12,440 bases of DNA from Gammaproteobacteria bacterium (GTDB lineage Bacteria; Pseudomonadota; Gammaproteobacteria; UBA6429; Thiohalophilaceae). This document shows, piece by piece, positions 7,611-12,440 of the stretch (position 1 is its first letter; each line of letters begins with the position of its first letter). The stretch spans positions 1 through 12,440 of the forward strand of contig JAHEDA010000053.1 in assembly GCA_024641445.1 (NCBI GenBank), read 5' to 3'. Below the pieces are notes generated by a model. It ran no database searches. It was not told where the DNA came from and worked only from the letters and a program-made list of their open reading frames with translations. The position numbers and the translations under genes were made by a program.

Positions 7611-9173
7611 ATGCGCCTGCATAGCCGTTCCGTGGTCCTGATCGGTGCCACCATTACCCTGCTCCTTATCGGTGGCATCTCTGCTGTCGGTCTCTATTAC
7701 CTCAAAGCCACCAACAACAGCATGCGCGATGTGTTTCAGGTGCAATATCGCAAAAGCGAATTACTTCAGGAAATGGGGCGCATCGCCCGTGCGAGAGAAA
7801 TCAGTATCTTCTCTCTCTATCACATGCACGATGCCTGGAGTATTGATGAGGAGTATCTGCATTACATTCAACTGGGTTCCCAATTTGTCGCCAACAGGGA
7901 TGAATATCGCAACCTGCACCTCTCGGAATATGAGACCGAGAATTTCGCCAAGGCCCTCGATCTCATCAGGGCACTTCAACCCGTGGAAGAGGCTCTGGCA
8001 ACCGATTTAGTCGACCACAAAAAGATCGATGTTCGACATTACTTTGAATTTTCCAGCATCCCCATCCAGTCACAGATACAGGGGCAACTGGATACCCTGA
8101 TTCTCTACGCAAGAGAGCAATCCAACCAGGCGCAGGAAAAGGCCCAGGCCCGCTATCAGAACGCTATCTCTCTCTTTCTTTGGATAATCACTGCTGCGAT
8201 TATTACGATGGTGTTGGTGACTCGCAATATGTTGCAACGTATCACCTACTATCAATCCAAGCTCAGTGCCGACAAGGCACTGGCCGAGGCGACCGTCAAG
8301 GCGGTAGCAGAAGGCATCATTGTCACCGATGCTCAGCATCTCGTACTTGAGATGAATAATGCTGCCGAATACCTGACGGGTTTCAATCGTTATGCCGCCA
8401 TCGGCCGACACCTCTCCGAGATATTTCATGTCCGCGCTGTGCAGGATGAGACACCTATTGATATTACAACGCAATTTGAGAACATCAGCGGTCCCGTCTG
8501 TCCTGCCCATAGAGACTTAAAAATACCTAAATCCTCGCCCCTGTTGGTGGAGTGCACTATCGCACCAATCCTGAACGAGAATAATGAGCTGGGGCGAATC
8601 TGTTATGTCTTCCGCGATGTCACCGATGAACGTAAACGCAGTGAAGAAATGTCGTGGCATGCCATGCACGACCCACTCACCGCAACATACAATCGTCGTG
8701 CCTTCGAGCAAATGCTACTCAGCGCCATACATGACGTGCGCAACAGCAAACACACCTTTGCCTTGATCTATCTTGACCTGGATGACTTCAAACTGATTAA
8801 CGACAACTACGGCCACTCTGCCGGTGACGTTCTGCTCGTGGGCTTGAGTCGATTGATGGAGAGTAGCATCCGTGAGTCGGATGTTCTGGCAAGAATCGGT
8901 GGGGACGAATTTGCGATCCTGTTGCAGGGTTGTCCAGGCAACCAGGCCCAGAGCATTGCACGGCAATTACTCAACAATATCCGTGAATACCATTTTCTGT
9001 ATGAAGACCGCCTGATCCAGGGCAGCAGCGCCAGTATCGGTCTCGTAATGCTAAGTTCGGACATGCGTGATGCCGGTGATGCCTTGAAGCGAGCAGATCA
9101 GGCCTGCTATCGGATCAAGAAATCTGGGAAAAACGAGCTTGGTGTGAGCGAATCCCGTTCTACAAACGGCTAG
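7611..9173 (+). CDS. Membrane diguanylate cyclase with helical sensor, PAS and GGDEF domains
   Basis: A 520-residue enzyme predicted to make cyclic di-GMP from two GTP. A first membrane helix lies at about 8-30. A mainly helical periplasmic region (about 31-185) resembles four-helix-bundle chemoreceptor sensor domains (ARAREISI, then repeated acidic/aromatic helices). A second membrane helix lies at about 186-206. A PAS domain spans about 222-340, ending in RDVTDERK. The cyclase domain covers about 345-510, with the DxLTxxxNR-like segment at 354-362, metal-binding Asp in YLDLDDF (387-393), an intact GGDEF at 430-434 and a complete product-inhibition I-site RESD at 421-424, five residues before it. 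There is no EAL or HD-GYP domain. The ATG start is weakly supported: AAGGAAA lies about 18 bases upstream, too far, but no other in-frame start is nearby. It follows anmK by 77 bp on the same strand, so its promoter is uncertain. The signal is unknown. Confidence 0.93.
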   Translation: MRLHSRSVVLIGATITLLLIGGISAVGLYYLKATNNSMRDVFQVQYRKSELLQEMGRIARAREISIFSLYHMHDAWSIDEEYLHYIQLGSQFVANRDEYRNLHLSEYETENFAKALDLIRALQPVEEALATDLVDHKKIDVRHYFEFSSIPIQSQIQGQLDTLILYAREQSNQAQEKAQARYQNAISLFLWIITAAIITMVLVTRNMLQRITYYQSKLSADKALAEATVKAVAEGIIVTDAQHLVLEMNNAAEYLTGFNRYAAIGRHLSEIFHVRAVQDETPIDITTQFENISGPVCPAHRDLKIPKSSPLLVECTIAPILNENNELGRICYVFRDVTDERKRSEEMSWHAMHDPLTATYNRRAFEQMLLSAIHDVRNSKHTFALIYLDLDDFKLINDNYGHSAGDVLLVGLSRLMESSIRESDVLARIGGDEFAILLQGCPGNQAQSIARQLLNNIREYHFLYEDRLIQGSSASIGLVMLSSDMRDAGDALKRADQACYRIKKSGKNELGVSESRSTNG

Positions 9174-9192
9174 AACGCTGCCTAGCGTTTTT
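9174..9192 (+). terminator. Compact intrinsic terminator of the diguanylate cyclase gene
   Basis: AACGCT (9174-9179), a 4-base loop and AGCGTT (9184-9189) form a 6-bp stem, extended by TTT for a total run of five T. It starts on the base after the cyclase stop codon and lies over the stop and last codons of the convergent citrate synthase gene. It has a T-tract only in the plus direction, so it should stop cyclase transcripts but not those of citrate synthase. The short stem makes its strength uncertain. Confidence 0.5.
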
Positions 9193-10339
9193 CGAGCGAG
9201 ACATAGTCCCGCGCAGGCTCGCCCGTGTACACCTGGGTTGGGCGGAAGATACGGTTGTCGCTCAACTGTTCACGCCAATGCGCTAGCCAACCAGCGGATC
9301 GTGCAATCGCAAAAATGGCCGTGAACTGATCTGCCGGGATGCCCATCTCGGTATACAAAATTCCGGAATAGAAATCGACGTTGGCATAGACACCCTTCTT
9401 CGCCAATCTATCCAGACACACCTTTTCCACCGCACGCGCGGTCTCAAACATGGGATTGAGATCACCACCGCGTGACTCGATCAATTCATCCACCATCTTT
9501 TCCAGTATCTTGGCCCGAGGGTCCTTGGTCTTGTACTCGCGGTGCCCCATGCCCCAGATCACTTCCTTATTCTTGAGCTTGCTGTCTACATGGGCCTCGG
9601 CCTGTGCAGGTGAGCCAATCTCTTTGAGCATTTCTATAACTTTCTGGTTGGCACCACCATGTAGTGGCCCTGAGAGCGCCCCAATGGCCGCCGCAATGAC
9701 GGCATTCGGACTCGCCAAGGTCGAGGCATTTACCAGTACCGCAAAGGTCGAGGCATTGATGGTGTGCTCGGCGTGCAGGATCAGGCAGACATCCAGGATG
9801 CGCGCCAACATCGGATCGGGTTCCTGGCCGGTAAACATCCAGAGAAAATTCTCGGCATAGTTGAGGTCATTGCGCGGCTCCGGCGGCTCATAGCCATTAC
9901 GAATGTGTTCCCACATAGCCACCAGCGTACCCATGCGCGAGATGATCTTCACCGTCATGTTGTGGATGTAATCCAGGTCCTGACAGGCATCTCCGCCGGT
10001 CAGACACTCATTACCAGGATAGAACATGCCCAGGCTCGCCACGGCGGTCTGCAACATCTCCATGGGATGACCGGTCGGCGGAAAGGTCTTCATCAGGTCA
10101 CGAATGTGATACTGCGTACGGCGGCTACGGCGCAGCTTTGCATCAAAACTTTTTAACTGCTCACGCATGGGAAGGCGGCCATCCAGCAGCAACATGCAGG
10201 TCTCTTCGAAGGTGCTCTTGGCGGCTAGCTGTTCGATGGGATAACCACGGTAAGCGAGAATACCCTTCTCACCATCTATGTCTGAGATATTCGACTTGGT
10301 GGCCGGGACACCGGCAAGACCAGGTAAGTATTCACTCAT
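9182..10339 (-). CDS. Citrate synthase (short, non-E. coli type)
   Basis: A 385-residue citrate synthase family enzyme, which condenses oxaloacetate and acetyl-CoA to citrate and CoA at the entry to the TCA cycle. The catalytic triad is plain: H227 in GPLHGGAN, H266 in GMGHREYK and D322 in NVDFYSG (E. coli H264, H305 and D362). The substrate-site His is in AEHTINAS (H192). At 385 residues with the start VPATKSNISDIDGEKGILAYRGY, it lacks the N-terminal zinc/allosteric domain of the approximately 427-residue E. coli GltA. It belongs to the short group shared by Bacillus CitZ, cyanobacterial enzymes and PrpC. A 2-methylcitrate synthase role is possible, but no prp gene is nearby. The ATG start has AAGGAA 7 bases upstream. 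It is a single-gene unit between two terminators and converges on the diguanylate cyclase. Confidence 0.93.
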   Translation of the reverse strand: MSEYLPGLAGVPATKSNISDIDGEKGILAYRGYPIEQLAAKSTFEETCMLLLDGRLPMREQLKSFDAKLRRSRRTQYHIRDLMKTFPPTGHPMEMLQTAVASLGMFYPGNECLTGGDACQDLDYIHNMTVKIISRMGTLVAMWEHIRNGYEPPEPRNDLNYAENFLWMFTGQEPDPMLARILDVCLILHAEHTINASTFAVLVNASTLASPNAVIAAAIGALSGPLHGGANQKVIEMLKEIGSPAQAEAHVDSKLKNKEVIWGMGHREYKTKDPRAKILEKMVDELIESRGGDLNPMFETARAVEKVCLDRLAKKGVYANVDFYSGILYTEMGIPADQFTAIFAIARSAGWLAHWREQLSDNRIFRPTQVYTGEPARDYVSLEKR

Positions 10340-10381
10340 GGGTGTTCCTTCTCTAGGCGCTTAAATTGGGTATGTCACCAC

Positions 10382-10411
10382 ATAGTACGAGGGAGGCCCG
10401 CGAAAAGCCAA
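10382..10411 (-). promoter_or_regulatory. Candidate promoter for citrate synthase
   Basis: On the minus strand TTGGCT (10411-10406) and TACTAT (10387-10382) are separated by 18 bp, giving a leader of about 35 bases. It lies just after the erpA terminator, so citrate synthase must have its own promoter, and this is the best match in the gap. Confidence 0.45.
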
Positions 10412-10453
10412 ATATAAAACCAAAAGGGCGACATGACAGAGTCATGCCGCCCT
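10411..10453 (-). terminator. Intrinsic terminator of the argC-bactofilin-erpA strand
   Basis: In the minus-strand transcript AGGGCG-G-CATGAC (10453-10441) pairs with GTCATG-U-CGCCCU (10437-10425). This gives a 13-bp stem with one G-U pair and a 3-base loop, followed by a T-rich tail (TTTGGTTTTATATTT). It lies 18 bases after the erpA stop codon. It is a strong Rho-independent terminator and separates erpA from citrate synthase. Confidence 0.88.
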
Positions 10454-10471
10454 CAAAGCCTAGTCGATATT

Positions 10472-10819
10472 CTAGATCGAGAAAGAGGAGCCACAGCCAC
10501 AGGTAGTCGTGGCGTTGGGATTACGAATCACAAATTGGGAGCCTTCCAGACCTTCCTTGTAATCGATCTCGGCACCGGTGAGGTACTGAAAACTCATGGG
10601 GTCAACCAGCAGGGTGACGCCGTCGTTCTCAACCTGGGTATCCCCATCCTGCACGTTTTCATCGAAGGTGAAGCCGTACTGGAAACCGGAACAACCACCT
10701 CCAGAGACGAAAACCCGTAGTTTGAGGTTGGCGTTGCCTTCCTCGGCAATCAGGGATTTGACCTTGCTGGCGGCATTATCAGTAAAGGTCAAGGCGGCTG
10801 TTTCTGTTGCGACTGTCAT
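10472..10819 (-). CDS. erpA: Iron-sulfur cluster carrier/insertion protein ErpA
   Basis: A 115-residue A-type carrier that receives [4Fe-4S] or [2Fe-2S] clusters from the ISC scaffold and passes them to apo-proteins, such as those of isoprenoid synthesis and respiration. The three cluster-binding cysteines are in their standard places: C43 in SGGGCSGFQY, and C107 and C109 in the C-terminal TCGCGSSFSI. The gene has the usual length and nearly the whole domain is HesB/IscA fold. ErpA is preferred over IscA because of the FTDNAASKVKSLIAEEGN N-terminus, the TGAEIDYKEGLEGSQFVIRNPNA-type segment and the absence of isc genes nearby. The ATG start has GGAG about 8 bases upstream. A good promoter precedes it in the 82-base gap after bactofilin, and a strong terminator follows. 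Confidence 0.96.
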   Translation of the reverse strand: MTVATETAALTFTDNAASKVKSLIAEEGNANLKLRVFVSGGGCSGFQYGFTFDENVQDGDTQVENDGVTLLVDPMSFQYLTGAEIDYKEGLEGSQFVIRNPNATTTCGCGSSFSI

Positions 10820-10876
10820 GAGAGCATCTCCACATCGGGCCCCGCAGTAGACGGGGCGAAACCATACAATTCAGTG

Positions 10877-10905
10877 ATTATGTGGTTCCCGACTACATTG
10901 ATCAA
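10877..10905 (-). promoter_or_regulatory. Probable erpA promoter
   Basis: On the minus strand TTGATC (10905-10900) and CATAAT (10882-10877) are 17 bp apart, a good sigma-70 match. The -35 box contains the bactofilin stop codon (TGA). This would allow erpA expression independent of the upstream genes. A 6-bp GC hairpin (10839-10857) falls in the predicted leader just before the ribosome-binding site. I could not recognise an IscR site. Confidence 0.55.
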
Positions 10906-11324
10906 GAATCAGCACCTGCCTTTTCTTCGCGCTTGAGGTTCACCACCGAATTTCCCTTGTCTGCTGTGTGGACAAGATTCCCGTTCACCTCGGCACCCAT
11001 AGCCATTTCAATCAGGCTGTAATAGACATTGCCATGTACACGGGCCTTGGCGGCCAGCTCGACATGCTTGAGCGCGTGCACATCACCCTTGATATTGCCA
11101 TTGATCACCACGTGGGGGACCTTGACCTCACCCTGGATAGTGCCGCGGTCACTCAAGGTCAGAACGGAATCGCCTTTTTCATCCTTGGCAATGACATTGC
11201 CCTTAATCACGCCATCGACGTGCAGCCCACCACTAAAGATCACGTCGCCGTGGATCTCGGTATGCTGACCTATCAGTGAATCAATGCGCGCGGTCTGTTT
11301 CGGTTTCTTGCTGTTGCCCAACAT
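10902..11324 (-). CDS. Bactofilin (polymer-forming cytoskeletal protein)
   Basis: A 140-residue bactofilin, a small beta-helical protein that polymerises without nucleotide into filaments or sheets and often positions cell-wall or morphogenesis factors at the membrane. The core (about 14-130) shows the short repeating pattern of beta-helix turns ending in Gly and hydrophobic residues: SLIGQHTEIHGDVIFSGGLH, VDGVIKGNV, GTIQGEVKV, VVINGNIKGDV, KARVHGNVYY and AEVNGNLVH. Short charged tails flank it. I chose the ATG at 11324 because AGGAG lies 10 bases upstream and the protein then begins MLGNSKKPKQTARID, typical of the family. A longer frame from a GTG at 11390 would add an unsupported basic extension. 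The first 44 bases overlap the end of the DUF6776-like gene in another frame, which indicates coupled translation. Confidence 0.93.
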   Translation of the reverse strand: MLGNSKKPKQTARIDSLIGQHTEIHGDVIFSGGLHVDGVIKGNVIAKDEKGDSVLTLSDRGTIQGEVKVPHVVINGNIKGDVHALKHVELAAKARVHGNVYYSLIEMAMGAEVNGNLVHTADKGNSVVNLKREEKAGADS

Positions 11325-12042
11325 TGTTATCAATCTCCTCGGTCGACCACTCAATGGTTTTTTCAATCTGCTCATCACGCGAACGCCCACCGGGGTCTAC
11401 CGTGGCCGTTGCACGCAGGGGTGAGAACCCCTCGGGTATCACCATATCCCCTTCAAGATTCTGAAAATACTTGAATTTGTAATCCAGATCCTTGATTCGC
11501 TTCGCGGTTACATCACGCAGTGCCAATATCTTGGACGCCCCATTCTGCAGTCCCTCTATTTGCAAGTTTACCTGTCCATAGGCCTGCCTGTCATTTTTGA
11601 GGACCTGGGTCAGGACCACCTTATAATGGTAGCCACGCTGCTGACCATTTGGCTCAATTTCAAATCGCTGCAGACGCAGGCCCGTGGAGGCGTCTTTGGG
11701 TGAAACAATCCCCCGATAGAAGGCCAGCTCCTCCTTCAACTCCAGAATTTCACCCTGCAAGGTTTTCAGGCTTAAGTCCAGTTCGTTATAGGCCTGGCGC
11801 TCGATCTGCTGCGCCCGTTCCAAAATCGCCTTTTCCTCACGCAGATCGGATATCTGGCGCTGCAAATCCGTCTGAAAATCGAGCAACTGCCGGCGCTCCT
11901 TGCGTGCATCGATGCTATCGAAGCCCGCACTAAAACGCCCATACTCGAATAGTGTCCAGCCTGTGGCCAATAATACGACCGATACCAGCGTCCACAGCAC
12001 GCCCGTCTTCCAGGGGGTTCGGGCCTTAACCACGAATGACAT
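11281..12042 (-). CDS. DUF6776-like membrane-anchored coiled-coil protein
   Basis: A 253-residue protein of unknown function. It has a short basic N-terminus (MSFVVKARTPWK), one membrane helix at about 13-32 and then a long charged helix at about 44-108 rich in Glu/Arg/Leu/Gln, which looks like a coiled coil. A globular C-terminal domain (about 118-215) follows with beta-strand patterns and the conserved-looking segment YKFKYFQNLEGDMVIPEGFSP at about 188-208. The orientation suggests a small cytosolic N-terminus and a periplasmic C-terminus, as an inference from the basic residues before the helix. I recognise the build as the family annotated as DUF6776, found with argC and bactofilin in gammaproteobacteria; no biochemical role is known to me. 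Its ATG overlaps the argC stop as TAATG, and its 3' end overlaps bactofilin by 44 nt, so the three are probably co-translated. A role in wall or cell shape with bactofilin is a guess from context. Confidence 0.85.
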   Translation of the reverse strand: MSFVVKARTPWKTGVLWTLVSVVLLATGWTLFEYGRFSAGFDSIDARKERRQLLDFQTDLQRQISDLREEKAILERAQQIERQAYNELDLSLKTLQGEILELKEELAFYRGIVSPKDASTGLRLQRFEIEPNGQQRGYHYKVVLTQVLKNDRQAYGQVNLQIEGLQNGASKILALRDVTAKRIKDLDYKFKYFQNLEGDMVIPEGFSPLRATATVDPGGRSRDEQIEKTIEWSTEEIDNNVGQQQETETDRAH

Positions 12043-12440
12043 TAGGGTACCAACGCAATTGAGTTTAGGCCGGTGTTCTCAGCGAACCCCAGCATGATAT
12101 TCATATTCTGCACGGCCTGTCCGGCAGCGCCCTTTACCAAATTATCGATCACGGAGAGGATGATAACCGTATTCGGGGCGGCGTGCCGGGGCCGGTGTAT
12201 CGCAATGCGGCAATGGTTGGTACCACGCACGCTACGCGTCTCCGGCTGTGACCCGGCAGGTAATACATCGACAAAATTTTCATTTACATAACGTTTTTCG
12301 AACAAATTTTGTAAATCCGCCTGCTCATCGAGCAATTCCGCATAGAGCGTGGCATGGATACCCCGGATCATCGGTGTGAGGTGAGGCACAAAGGTCAGGC
12401 CGACCGAGGCGCCCGCCATGGTGTCCAACCCCTGCCGGAT
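12042..12440 (-). CDS. argC: N-acetyl-gamma-glutamyl-phosphate reductase, C-terminal part (partial)
   Basis: The last 132 residues of ArgC; the frame stays open to the window edge (the first visible residues are IRQGLDTMAG) and the catalytic Cys region lies outside. ArgC reduces N-acetyl-glutamyl-phosphate to the semialdehyde with NADPH in arginine synthesis. The family signatures present are VPHLTPMIRGIHATLY (around residues 18-33 of the visible part, containing the conserved active-site His), SVRGTNHCRIAIHRP and the C-terminal VIDNLVKGAAGQAVQNMNIMLGF. The stop codon TAA overlaps the ATG of the next gene (TAATG), a sign of translational coupling. The protein is not truncated at its 3' end, which finishes at the usual NTGL...P tail. 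Confidence 0.95.
   Translation of the reverse strand: MRQGLDTMAGASVGLTFVPHLTPMIRGIHATLYAELLDEQADLQNLFEKRYVNENFVDVLPAGSQPETRSVRGTNHCRIAIHRPRHAAPNTVIILSVIDNLVKGAAGQAVQNMNIMLGFAENTGLNSIALVP

Noticed and set aside
9182..10339. Firm assignment as 2-methylcitrate synthase (prpC)
   Set aside because: The motifs do not separate the two activities by eye, and no prp genes are in the window.
10433..10850. Plus-strand open frames opposite erpA
   Set aside because: They are mirror frames of a clear, fully conserved gene on the other strand; the same holds for the frames opposite tyrS, the M23 gene, anmK and citrate synthase.
10839..10857. GC-rich hairpin between bactofilin and erpA as a terminator
   Set aside because: There is no T-run after it in either direction; it is kept only as a leader structure.
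11325..11390. Longer bactofilin from a GTG at 11390
   Set aside because: The extra 22 residues are basic and unlike the family, while the ATG at 11324 has AGGAG at proper distance and gives the usual N-terminus.

Overview
The window looks like chromosomal DNA of a gammaproteobacterium. The evidence is the 5' end of a 16S rRNA gene with a gamma-type sequence, an E. coli-like rRNA P1 promoter (TTGACC, 16 bp, TATAAT, GC-rich discriminator), an E. coli-like nut leader (boxB-like hairpin, boxA, boxC), and a housekeeping gene set (tyrS, an M23 endopeptidase, anmK, erpA, bactofilin, argC) that I recall sitting close together in Pseudomonas and relatives. The 16S variable-region text (GGCCTGCGGG in place of the common GGCCTTCGGG) and the short citrate synthase hint at the Chromatiales or sulfur-oxidiser side of the class. 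I cannot fix the genus.

Layout. Positions 1-407 hold the 5' end of a 16S rRNA gene on the minus strand, cut by the window edge. Its leader, P2-like promoter, P1 promoter and UP element follow to about 750. Positions 1009-3441 (minus) encode a large membrane histidine kinase with three PAS-type regions and no response regulator beside it. Positions 3650-4843 (minus) are tyrS. From a divergent promoter region, an M23 peptidoglycan endopeptidase (GTG start) and anmK (TTG start) run on the plus strand as a two-gene operon. They are followed by a membrane diguanylate cyclase with a helical sensor, a PAS domain and an intact GGDEF domain plus I-site. The diguanylate cyclase converges, with 8 bp between the coding regions, on a short-type citrate synthase (minus). 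Upstream of that, on the minus strand, the order of transcription is argC (partial, window edge), a DUF6776-like membrane coiled-coil protein, bactofilin and erpA, ending in a strong intrinsic terminator.

How the genes relate. The M23 enzyme cuts peptidoglycan cross-links and AnmK salvages anhydro-MurNAc released by wall turnover, so that pair is a wall remodelling and recycling unit. Bactofilin is a cytoskeletal scaffold often tied to cell-wall shape, and the DUF6776-like protein is tightly coupled to it by a 44-nt overlap. ErpA delivers Fe-S clusters. TyrS, ArgC and citrate synthase are core metabolism. The histidine kinase and the diguanylate cyclase are the two accessory signalling genes. 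Both look like insertions into an otherwise conserved neighbourhood, and the kinase is visibly AT-richer than its surroundings.

I found no CRISPR array, transposase, phage gene or tRNA, and nothing that I can defend as a wholly new system. The most interesting points are the possible pairing of the rRNA boxA with a downstream leader segment, the orphan AT-rich kinase between rrn and tyrS, and compact regulatory signals embedded in coding ends.
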